The notes under the pieces: model-generated | Database searches by the model: none | Told to the model about the DNA's origin: nothing | What the model saw: only the letters and a program-made list of their open reading frames with translations | Shown here: in pieces, positions 17,588 through 25,562 of the stretch | How the letters are laid out: the number at the start of each line of letters is the position of its first letter | How positions within the stretch are numbered: the first letter of the stretch is position 1 | Assembly: GCA_041690255.1 (NCBI GenBank) | Contig: JAWLHU010000003.1 | Location: 186,001 to 250,000, forward strand | Direction of reading: 5' to 3' | Length of the DNA: 64,000 nt | From: JAWLHU01 sp041690255 | GTDB lineage: Bacteria; Bacillota; Sulfobacillia; Symbiobacteriales; Symbiobacteriaceae | Made by a program: the position numbers and the translations under genes

Positions 17588-20500
17588 CTAGCCCTCCTCT
17601 TCCAGAGCGTCCTCCAGTGCAATCAACCTGCGCAGATCATCGGTGGAGAGGTCGCCCAGCCAGGACTCGCCCGTGCCGACCACCTGCCCCGAGATCTGCC
17701 GCTTCTCCGCGAGGAGTTCATCGATCCGTTCCTCTAATGTCCCGGCGGTCACCAGCTTGTGGACCATCACCGTGCGGGTCTGTCCGATGCGGAAAGCCCG
17801 ATCGGTCGCCTGATCCTCCACCGCCGGGTTCCACCATCGATCAAAGTGGAAGACGTGGGAGGCCCGCGTGAGCGTAAGCCCCACCCCGCCCGCCTTCAGC
17901 GAGAGAATGAAGAGCGGCGCCTCACCCGCCTGGAAGGACTGGACCATCTGCTCCCGCTCTTGCCGGGGGACCGAGCCATCCAGAAAGAGCACATTGACAT
18001 TGAAGCGGCGCGCCAGGTACTCCTTCAGCCGGGCACCGAACTGCGAAAACTGGGTGAAGATCAGGGCCGAGTCGCCCTCCGCCAGGACCTCCTCCAGCAT
18101 CTCCGTCAACCGGTCCAGCTTGCCGGAGCGCCCTTCCATGGGGCCGCCGTCCGCCACCATGCCGGATGGATGGTTGCAGATCTGCTTCAGCCGGGTCAGC
18201 CCGGCCAGCACAGCCCCGTGCCGGGCGATGCCCGCCAGGCCGAGGGTCCGGTTCATCGTATCCTCCACCACCGCCTCGTAGAGGGCAGCCTGCTCCATGG
18301 ACAGGTTGACGAAGACCGGCATCTCCTGCTTCTCCGGCAGATCGTCGATGATCGTCGGGTCGGTCTTCACCCGCCGGAGCATGAAGGGCTGCACCAAGTC
18401 CCGCAGCCGCTTGGCCGCCTCCTCATCCCGGAAGCGCTCGATCGGCAGGGCGAACGTCTTGCGGAACTCCTCCTGGCTGCCCAGCATGCCGGGGTTGATG
18501 AAGTGAAAGAGCGCCCAGAGGTCACCCAAATGGTTCTCCACGGGGGTCCCGGTCAGGGCGATGCGGTAGCCGGGCGGCAGCCGCCGGATCGCCTGGGCGT
18601 GCTTGGCCGATGGGTTCTTCAGATTCTGCGCTTCATCTACCACCAGGCCGGCCCAGGGGACGGTCTTCAGGGTGGCCTCATCGCGCGCCACGAGGGTATA
18701 GGTCGTGATCACCACATCGTGCGCCATCGCCCGCTCAGCGAAGTTCCCGGTCCGTCCACTGCCGTGGTGGATGAGGACCTTCAGGCCGGGGGCGAACCTG
18801 GCCAGTTCCCGCCGCCAGTTGCCGACGAGGGAGACCGGGCAGATCAGCAGGGTCGGGGCCTCGGTCCAGCCCTGCTCCCGCTCATGAAGGAGAAGGGCAG
18901 TGACCTGGATCGTCTTGCCCAGGCCCATATCGTCGGCGAGGATGGCGCCCAGGCCGAAGCGGCGCATGAAGGCGAGCCAGTGAAAGCCCCGCTCCTGATA
19001 GGGGCGCAGGGTGGCCTTGAGGCCCTCGGGGGCGGGGACCGGCTCGATCCGGGCCGGCTCCCGCAGCCGCTCCAGCAGATCGAGGACCCAGCCCTCGCTG
19101 GAGGCCTCGACCTTCACGTCCGGTTTTGCCTCGTCTGTCTTGGTGGCGGATGCCTTCGCTTCGAGGCGCATGGCCGTGCCGAGCGTGATCTGCTTCCGGT
19201 AGGGCTCCAGGTTCTTCAAGGCGGTCTGGATCGTCCGCTGATCCACCTGGACCCAGCAGCCCTGCGACTGGACCAGCAGCGCCTTCTCCCGGGCCATGCG
19301 CTCCAACTCATCCCAATCGATGGGGTGGGTGCCCAGCGCCAGGTCCCAGTCTACGTTTACGATGGAGTCCAGCCCGAAGCGTGACTCGGTCGCCCCGGAC
19401 ATCGGCTTCAGATGCATCTTGGCCTTGAGCGACTGGCTCCGCAGCAGCCCGGTGGGCAGCAGCACGACGAAGCCGGCCTCCTTGAGGAGCGGCGTCGCCT
19501 CTTCGAGGAGCGCCAGGACCTCCTGGGTGTTGACGCCGAGCCGGGCCGGGGCCCCGTCGCCCCGCAGCCGCTCCAGGGCGGGGAAGAGCCGGGCCATGAC
19601 CGGCAGGTCGGTCAGCAGTCGTTGCTCCACATTCTGGTATCGATGGTGCCCGACGATCAGCTCCTGCCCGATCGCCTCCCAGACGGCCTGGGCCGGGATG
19701 GTGACCAGCGGCTCGACGGTCGTCTGGAGGATCAGCTCCACCTCCCAGCCGCTCCCCTCGGTCTCGCCGGGCAGGTTGAGCCGGAGGCCGGAGCGGAGGG
19801 ACTGGAGGCCGCGCACGCCGGTCGCCGGGGCGATCCAGGCGTCGGCGGCGGTGAAGAGCTCGGTCGCACCGGTCAGCCCGGCCGGCAGGTCACGGCTCGC
19901 CTGGCCGCCCAGAGCGAGGAGCCAGTGGCGGACCGCCGACTGCGGCCCCAGCTCGCTGAAGGGGCGGTCCATGTCGGCGAGGAACCGCTCGGCCAGGGCG
20001 GCGCCGGCGGCGCGGAGGAAGCGGTCCAGCAGGGTGCGGGCGGCGGCGGGGCGGAAGGTTTTTGCGTTGCGTTCGGGCGGGACCATCGCCCGGCAGAGGT
20101 CGGGCATGGCGGCGGCGAGGCGGGCCAGCCGCTCTTCATCATCGGGGTCGGGGTGGGCCAGTTGCCAGAGCGCCGTCAGGCAGCCGGCCTCCACCGTGAG
20201 GCCGGGCAGGAGCCGGCCGCGGCCGAGCAGTTCCAGCAGCAGTGTGGCCGCGACGGACCAGGTCCGCAGCGACTGGCCGAGGCGAATGGACTCGCTCTGG
20301 CAGCGGCTCTCCAGATCGAGCAGCCACTGGGCGCCATCGGCCAGGGGGATCGCCAGGCCGGCCACCTTGGTGGGGATCAGCCGGTCGCCATCATCCAGGA
20401 GGATGACGAGGGAGAGGCTGCTCACCTGCGGGAGGCCCCGGAGCAACGGGTAGAGCCGCTCCACGGGGGCCGTCTGCGGGTAGCTCTGAAGGGCGCGGCG

Positions 20501-20596
20501 ACGGCCCGGACCCCGCTCTGACGCCGGATCCAGGCCGAAGAGGAAGATGAAGCCATCGCGCCCTGCCGGGACGTAGCCGCCATGTACGGTGAGCAG
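17588..20596 (-). CDS. SNF2/Rad54-family DEAD-like helicase
   Basis: About 1000 residues. The C-terminal ~480 carry the SNF2 ATPase: motif I DDMGLGKT, motif II DEAQ, motif III LTGTPVEN, and motifs V-VI near LKAGGVGLTLT and DRAFRIGQTR. The N-terminal half is the bacterial SNF2-associated region. The first good in-frame standard codon is GTG at 20464. Family-like sequence (LLTVHGGYVP, FIFLFGLDP) continues in frame 44 codons further upstream, to a CTG at 20596 just after GGGGGGAGG. A TGA closes the frame beyond that. CTG initiation is therefore the likely start, unless a frameshift is present. It pairs with the downstream SWIM protein. Confidence 0.9.
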   Translation of the reverse strand: MLTVHGGYVPAGRDGFIFLFGLDPASERGPGRRRALQSYPQTAPVERLYPLLRGLPQVSSLSLVILLDDGDRLIPTKVAGLAIPLADGAQWLLDLESRCQSESIRLGQSLRTWSVAATLLLELLGRGRLLPGLTVEAGCLTALWQLAHPDPDDEERLARLAAAMPDLCRAMVPPERNAKTFRPAAARTLLDRFLRAAGAALAERFLADMDRPFSELGPQSAVRHWLLALGGQASRDLPAGLTGATELFTAADAWIAPATGVRGLQSLRSGLRLNLPGETEGSGWEVELILQTTVEPLVTIPAQAVWEAIGQELIVGHHRYQNVEQRLLTDLPVMARLFPALERLRGDGAPARLGVNTQEVLALLEEATPLLKEAGFVVLLPTGLLRSQSLKAKMHLKPMSGATESRFGLDSIVNVDWDLALGTHPIDWDELERMAREKALLVQSQGCWVQVDQRTIQTALKNLEPYRKQITLGTAMRLEAKASATKTDEAKPDVKVEASSEGWVLDLLERLREPARIEPVPAPEGLKATLRPYQERGFHWLAFMRRFGLGAILADDMGLGKTIQVTALLLHEREQGWTEAPTLLICPVSLVGNWRRELARFAPGLKVLIHHGSGRTGNFAERAMAHDVVITTYTLVARDEATLKTVPWAGLVVDEAQNLKNPSAKHAQAIRRLPPGYRIALTGTPVENHLGDLWALFHFINPGMLGSQEEFRKTFALPIERFRDEEAAKRLRDLVQPFMLRRVKTDPTIIDDLPEKQEMPVFVNLSMEQAALYEAVVEDTMNRTLGLAGIARHGAVLAGLTRLKQICNHPSGMVADGGPMEGRSGKLDRLTEMLEEVLAEGDSALIFTQFSQFGARLKEYLARRFNVNVLFLDGSVPRQEREQMVQSFQAGEAPLFILSLKAGGVGLTLTRASHVFHFDRWWNPAVEDQATDRAFRIGQTRTVMVHKLVTAGTLEERIDELLAEKRQISGQVVGTGESWLGDLSTDDLRRLIALEDALEEEG

Positions 20597-20683
20597 GCCG
20601 CCTCCCCCCTTTCATGCGTTATCTTCAATGGTACACGCAGGAGGGCGGGCTGACCAGCCCTATCCGGGCCGGCGGGGGAAGAG

Positions 20684-21112
20684 ATGGATAACGCCCTTCT
20701 TGGTATCTGCGCCCTGATTCGCAAGGGAGATGCGCTCCTGATGGAACACCGCGCCGATGCGGATCGCTGGGGGCTGATCGGCGGGGCGCTGGATCTGGAT
20801 GAGTCGCTCCGGGAGGGGCTCGCCCGTGAGATTCGGGAGGAGACGGGACTGGAGATGACCTCCTGCACCCTGTTCGGCACCTTCTCGGACCCCAGTCGGA
20901 TCATCGCCTACCCGGATGGGAACGTGATTCGGAGCGTGATCATGGCCTATCTGGTGGATGTGGCCGATCACTCCCGCCTGCAGATCAGCGAGGAGTCCCG
21001 GGAGCTCCGATGGGTCACCCCGGCCGAGTGGCAGACGCTACCCGTTGCCGAGACCCACCGGGAGATTCTGGACAAGTACATCGGCGAGGCCGACCTGCCC
21101 GTCCTGGCGTAA
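20684..21112 (+). CDS. Nudix hydrolase
   Basis: 142 residues with a complete Nudix box at residues 34-56 (GX5EX7REUXEEXGU; REIREETGL visible), the Mg-binding site for hydrolysing nucleoside-diphosphate-linked substrates. Typical length. It is divergent from the SNF2 gene. Substrate cannot be assigned from sequence. Confidence 0.93.
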   Translation: MDNALLGICALIRKGDALLMEHRADADRWGLIGGALDLDESLREGLAREIREETGLEMTSCTLFGTFSDPSRIIAYPDGNVIRSVIMAYLVDVADHSRLQISEESRELRWVTPAEWQTLPVAETHREILDKYIGEADLPVLA

Positions 21113-21165
21113 GTTGGCCCGGGACCGAGCGCCCGGCCCCCGCCCCAAGCCACGCGGCCCCGTCG

Positions 21166-22380
21166 CTATTGCGCAGCCTTCGGGAGCGGGCCGCAGAGAT
21201 CCTCCGGCTGCCAGACCGGCTGGGCGTACCCGTAGGCACTGTTCAGCGCCTCCAGGAAGCCCGGGTTCGCCTGTGCCCATGCCACGGCCGCCTTGCACCC
21301 GGCCTCACGCTCGCCGGCCCGGGCCAGGAGCGCGGGCAGCTCGGCGAAGGGGCCGGCATCGGCCGCCAGCGCTGCCCCCGCCTCATCGGCCTGGCCCTGC
21401 GACAGGAGCAGAGCCCCCAGCCGGAAGCGGGCGAAGGCACGCACGGCATCCACAAACCCGGCCTGCTTCTCCGGCTCGATCATGAGCCCGGTCAGGTTGG
21501 GGTCCGCATCGGCCATGGCATCCCGGAATGCCTGCGTCGCTTCGTCTGCGTGACCGAAGGTCTCCGCGACGATCCCATCGATCAGGCGGAAATAGCCCAG
21601 GGAGGAGTCCGCGTAGCGCCGGTCGACCAACTCGAACCGCTCCCCCGTCCAGCGGTACCGGTCTACCCGGCTCCGCTGCATGCCCGCGCCCACGGAGTTG
21701 ATCTGGCCGCCGGTGAAGAGCACATCGTGCTCCTCTAACTCGATCCGAGCCGAGGCCATGACCATGATGCCGGGCAGCGTCTCGCTCGCACCGGGGCGCC
21801 AGCGGGAGGCGTTGAGGCTGGTGTAACCGGTGTGCGCCCCCACCATGGTAGTGGACCAGAGGATCTCCGGCTCGCCGTCGCCGGTCAGATCGCGCACGTC
21901 GAAGAGGTAGACGCCGGTTTCCGGCTCACTCGCCACCGGCTCCACCGTCACGCCCCCAGAGGCGGCCCGTGCGATCACGAAGACCTGCCCCATACCGTTC
22001 AGCGCACCGGAGCCGTTCAGGGCGGTCACGACCTCGACCTGCCCGTCATCGTCCAGGTCGGCTTCCGCCAGGCGGATGTGATTCTCCGGAACCTGTAGCT
22101 GCCAGTGGTCATAGAGGGCGGTCAGCCGGTCGGCCACGCTCCCCTCCCCCTGGCTCAGGTAGCGGATGAGCCCCGCCCGGAGCTCATCGATCGTCAGGTC
22201 ATACGAACTGGAGACCTCCATGAGGTCCGGCCCCGCTGGCAGGACCGGGGTCGGGGTCGGTTCCACCACGACCGGCGGGGGAGGCTCAGACGGTTCGGCC
22301 GCGGGCGGCGGGCTTTTCGGCTTCGAGCAGCCCACCAGCACCAACGTCAGCATCAACAGCAGGGCTGCAATCTTGCGCAT
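21166..22380 (-). CDS. Lipoprotein with calcium-loop repeats (FG-GAP/VCBS-like)
   Basis: 404 residues. The lipoprotein signal ends in LVGCS, followed by a Pro-rich linker. Two loops with the pattern DLDDDGQVEVV and DLTGDGEPEILW resemble the DxDxDG calcium-binding loops of FG-GAP/VCBS propeller repeats. The C-terminal half is alpha-helical (about 240-390) and repeat-like, possibly TPR-type. ATG 22380 has AGGAGG 8 nt upstream. The gene follows the NlpC/P60-like gene by ~30 bp on the same strand. Function unknown; probably a surface-exposed binding protein. Confidence 0.82.
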   Translation of the reverse strand: MRKIAALLLMLTLVLVGCSKPKSPPPAAEPSEPPPPVVVEPTPTPVLPAGPDLMEVSSSYDLTIDELRAGLIRYLSQGEGSVADRLTALYDHWQLQVPENHIRLAEADLDDDGQVEVVTALNGSGALNGMGQVFVIARAASGGVTVEPVASEPETGVYLFDVRDLTGDGEPEILWSTTMVGAHTGYTSLNASRWRPGASETLPGIMVMASARIELEEHDVLFTGGQINSVGAGMQRSRVDRYRWTGERFELVDRRYADSSLGYFRLIDGIVAETFGHADEATQAFRDAMADADPNLTGLMIEPEKQAGFVDAVRAFARFRLGALLLSQGQADEAGAALAADAGPFAELPALLARAGEREAGCKAAVAWAQANPGFLEALNSAYGYAQPVWQPEDLCGPLPKAAQ

Positions 22381-22412
22381 GAACTCTGCCTCCTTGCGGG
22401 CCATATCTACCT

Positions 22413-23351
22413 CTATGACGATGCCGCCTGTGCCCTGGTTCCCCCCGTCCAGACCCGGGCCATGAACCCATCCGCCCGCCAGTTCTCCAGCACCTCGCCC
22501 ACCGGCCGGATCTGCCGGGGGATAAACCAGGCCTGGCCATCCTTGTTCAGGGCGAGCCCATCGCCCAGGTAGAAGCAGGCGTGCTGCGGCCGGCCATCAT
22601 CATCCACAAAGGTGATTACGGCGCCGGGCGGCAGGTTCGAGCCATCATCCGACAGATCGCCCCGTTCAGTATACCCCCGCGAGGCCAGCCCCCGCATAAA
22701 GGGCTCCGGGTGGAGCCAGTGCCCCGCGATCGAGCGCGCCAGCACCACGGAGGGCGCAGCCGCCGCAAGCGCCAGTCCAAAGCAGTTGGGCCCACTGGTC
22801 GGCGCGAAGGTGCCGGCCAGGGCCCGGGCGACCGGCCCAAACCGGGACCACTGCTCCTCCCGAAGCGTGCCGGAGAGGCAGGATTCCCGACCCTCGTTGA
22901 CAAACTGGAGCAACCAGGCCCGTCGCTCATCCATCGTCAGACGCCACCAGACGTCGTGGCGCAGGGCCGCGCGCGGACCCCCATCCAACGTGAACCGGTC
23001 CCGGTCCGTCGCCCACGGCAGGGAAGCATAGATCTGCCCACGGCCCCGCCGGGCCTGGAACGCCATCAACTCCTGGCGCACCGCCGCAGAGAGCCGCTCG
23101 AACTCATCCGGGGTGAGGAAGGCGACTGACAGCCCCTTGCGATCCATCCGGTAGAGGTCGTAGGAGTCGTAGAGGTCCAGCGGGGCCATGGCGGAGTTCG
23201 CTGCGAACTCCGCCGCACTCAGGATCACCGCACCGGTGGGGAGCAACCCTACCTCCTCACTGGACAGAAAGACCGGCTCCCGCTCAAAGACCATCCGCCG
23301 CTCCCAGGAGGCGAGGGTCGCATCGCTCACGAGACATCCCAGAACCTGCAC
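22413..23351 (-). CDS. NlpC/P60-like putative cysteine hydrolase
   Basis: About 312 residues. The C-terminal third has GPNCFGLALAAAA (candidate nucleophile Cys near 190) and QHACFYLGDGLALNKDG (candidate His near 255). This order and spacing resemble NlpC/P60-type papain-like hydrolases, though the match is loose. The N-terminal ~180 residues are not recognised. The start is uncertain: GTG 23351 has GGGGG 5 nt upstream, and GTG 23330 is an alternative; the longer frame would overlap the divergent regulator gene. No clear signal peptide is present. It is probably co-transcribed with the downstream lipoprotein gene. Confidence 0.65.
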   Translation of the reverse strand: MQVLGCLVSDATLASWERRMVFEREPVFLSSEEVGLLPTGAVILSAAEFAANSAMAPLDLYDSYDLYRMDRKGLSVAFLTPDEFERLSAAVRQELMAFQARRGRGQIYASLPWATDRDRFTLDGGPRAALRHDVWWRLTMDERRAWLLQFVNEGRESCLSGTLREEQWSRFGPVARALAGTFAPTSGPNCFGLALAAAAPSVVLARSIAGHWLHPEPFMRGLASRGYTERGDLSDDGSNLPPGAVITFVDDDGRPQHACFYLGDGLALNKDGQAWFIPRQIRPVGEVLENWRADGFMARVWTGGTRAQAASS

Positions 23352-23415
23352 GAATACCCCCCCAATATACGCAGGTAGACGACAGAGCCCGGGGAAATGT
23401 TCGCGTGAAATCTTG

Positions 23416-23431
23416 AGGCTTTCGTAAGCCT
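23416..23431. promoter_or_regulatory. Perfect palindrome in divergent promoter region, candidate operator
   Basis: AGGCTT (23416-23421) and AAGCCT (23426-23431) are separated by TCGT. The repeat is 20 bp upstream of the response-regulator start and ~65 bp from the divergent gene, so it could be the regulator's own binding site. Confidence 0.4.
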
Positions 23432-23451
23432 CCTTCGGTAAGGTGGGACAC

Positions 23452-24132
23452 ATGGAACGCGTACTGATCATTGAAGACGATGCCGCCCTGGCCAACCTGA
23501 TGGCGCTCTATCTGAAGGAGGCCGGATTCCAGGTCGATGTGACCCACAGCGGACTGGCAGGCGTGAGCCGGGCGGCGGAGTGGTCGCCCCATCTGATCAT
23601 CCTCGATCTGATGCTGCCGGAGTTGGACGGCTGGGAGGTCTGCCGCCGCATCCGGCGCTCAAGCCGGGTCCCCATTCTCATGGTGACCGCCCTGGGCGAA
23701 GAGGAGGACCGGGTCAGAGGGTTCGAGGAAGGGGCGGATGACTACGTGGTCAAGCCCTTCCTGCCCCGCGAGCTGGTCGCCCGCGTCAAGGCGCTGATCC
23801 GGCGCGCCAAGGAGCCATCGATCACCCAGGGGCGGGAGCGGGTCGAGTTCGCCGGCCTGGTGGTCGACCGGGAGCGCTTCTCCCTCCACGTGCAGGGCGA
23901 GCCGGTCGAACTGACCCCAAAGGAGTTTGAGATCCTCTGGCTGCTGGCCTACAACCCGGGCCGGGTCTTCCCCCGGGAGCTGTTGATCGAGAAGGTCTGG
24001 GGCTTCGAAAGCGGCGATGCCCGGACACTGGAGGTCCACATCTCCCGGCTCCGGGAGAAGCTCGGGCCGGCCAAGGGCTCGATCAAGACCGTCTGGGGGG
24101 TCGGCTACAAGTTTGAGGCGGTGAAGCTATGA
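23452..24132 (+). CDS. OmpR-family response regulator of the MacAB-like operon
   Basis: 226 residues. The receiver domain has the acidic pair EDD near 8-10, phosphoacceptor D52 and VKPF lysine near 101. The C-terminal winged helix ends KTVWGVGYKFE. ATG 23452 follows AAGGTGGG. The stop overlaps the kinase start by 4 bp (ATGA), so the pair is coupled. It heads a five-gene operon and probably controls the efflux genes behind it. Confidence 0.95.
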   Translation: MERVLIIEDDAALANLMALYLKEAGFQVDVTHSGLAGVSRAAEWSPHLIILDLMLPELDGWEVCRRIRRSSRVPILMVTALGEEEDRVRGFEEGADDYVVKPFLPRELVARVKALIRRAKEPSITQGRERVEFAGLVVDRERFSLHVQGEPVELTPKEFEILWLLAYNPGRVFPRELLIEKVWGFESGDARTLEVHISRLREKLGPAKGSIKTVWGVGYKFEAVKL

Positions 24133-25541
24133 AGATCTTCCAGCGGCTCTTCTTCACCCACCTGCTGGCGGCCATCCTCGCCCTGGTGATCTCATCGGGC
24201 TACATTGGCTTCAAGGTCTCCTCGGTCGCCCGGGAGAGCCTCTTCCTCCAACTGAAGGACTACGGGCAGGTCCTCGCTTCCCTCCTCGCTGAGCGGGAGT
24301 GGAGCGGACCGGACACCGCGGAGATGCAGCAGACGATCGACCTGGTGGAGCGGGGCCAGGCGGCCCATATCTGGCTGGTGGACCGGGAGGGACTGATCCG
24401 CATGGCCTCTGCCTCCGCGGAGACCCCCGAGGGGCGGCGGCTGCCGTCCGAGCTCTACCAGGAGGTCCTGAAGGGCGAGGGGACCGTGGTCACGCGGCCC
24501 GACTTCCACTCCTTCCGTCCCCAGACGGTTGCCGTCCCCGTCGTTCGTGACGGTACGGTGCTTGGTGCCGTGATCCTCCGCCCGGCCCCACCGGTCAACC
24601 GGGACCGCCTGAGCGATGACGCCCCCTTCCGCTTCGTGATCTACGGCTCCCTGATCGCCGCCATCGTCGTGGCGCTGGTCAGTTACTATGTCTCCCAGCG
24701 GATCGCCCGCCCGATCAGCCTGGTCCGCCAGGCGAGCCAGCGGGTCGCCCGCGGAGATTTCGGCGCCCGGGTCGACTGGTCCACCCGCGATGAGGTGGGG
24801 CAGTTGGTCTCTGGCTTCAATGAAATGGCCGCCGAGCTGGGCCGCCTGGAGGCCGCCCGCAAGGATCAGATGACCCACGTCTCCCACGAGTTGAAGGGGC
24901 CTCTGGCCCGGATTGCGGGCTACCTGGAGGCGATTCACGACGGGATCGGCGGGGAGGATGGGCGGCGGACCCACTTCCAGATCGTCCGCCAGGAGGTCGG
25001 CCGGCTGACCCGCATGGTGGGCGACCTGCTGGATGTCTCCCGGCTGGAGGCGGGCCGGTTGAAACTTCATCCGATCCCGTGCGATATCACCCCGTACCTC
25101 AGCCGCGCCATCGCCGTATTTGATGGCCCCGCCGAACTGGCACAGGTGCGGATGGAGACCGACCTCCTCGCCGAGCCGCCGGTCATCCAATGCGAGCCGG
25201 AGCGGGTCGAACAGGTGCTGGTCAACCTGCTCCAGAACGCCCTGACCCACACCCCGCCCGGTGGCCGGATTCGGGTCACAAGCCGGGCAGATGATCGGTT
25301 CCTCCGCATCGCCGTGGCCGATACCGGTCCCGGGATCCCGCCGGAGGAGCGGAACCTGATCTGGGAGCGCTTCCACAAGATCGACCGGGCCCGCACCCTG
25401 AACCAGGGCGGTTCCGGCCTGGGCTTGACCATTGCGAAACAGTTGGTAGAGCTTCAGGGCGGGAAGGTCTGGGTCGAATCAACCCCCGGCCAGGGCTCGA
25501 TCTTTGGTTTCGCACTCCCCATTGCTACCCCTGAAACGTAG
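24129..25541 (+). CDS. Sensor histidine kinase (HAMP type)
   Basis: 470 residues: membrane helix about 8-30, an extracytoplasmic sensor region (31-165), second helix (about 168-190), HAMP linker (190-240), phosphoacceptor H253 in VSHELKGPL, N box NLLQNALTH, G1 ADTGPGIP and G2 GGSGLGLTI. It should phosphorylate the regulator encoded just upstream. The external domain, rather than a short linker, separates it from the Bce-like kinase in this window. Confidence 0.95.
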   Translation: MKIFQRLFFTHLLAAILALVISSGYIGFKVSSVARESLFLQLKDYGQVLASLLAEREWSGPDTAEMQQTIDLVERGQAAHIWLVDREGLIRMASASAETPEGRRLPSELYQEVLKGEGTVVTRPDFHSFRPQTVAVPVVRDGTVLGAVILRPAPPVNRDRLSDDAPFRFVIYGSLIAAIVVALVSYYVSQRIARPISLVRQASQRVARGDFGARVDWSTRDEVGQLVSGFNEMAAELGRLEAARKDQMTHVSHELKGPLARIAGYLEAIHDGIGGEDGRRTHFQIVRQEVGRLTRMVGDLLDVSRLEAGRLKLHPIPCDITPYLSRAIAVFDGPAELAQVRMETDLLAEPPVIQCEPERVEQVLVNLLQNALTHTPPGGRIRVTSRADDRFLRIAVADTGPGIPPEERNLIWERFHKIDRARTLNQGGSGLGLTIAKQLVELQGGKVWVESTPGQGSIFGFALPIATPET

Positions 25542-25562
25542 ATCAGCGGAGGGATACGGATC

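Noticed and set aside
15518..17737. 739-codon plus-strand ORF
   Set aside because: Antisense to the SWIM gene, with low-complexity composition.
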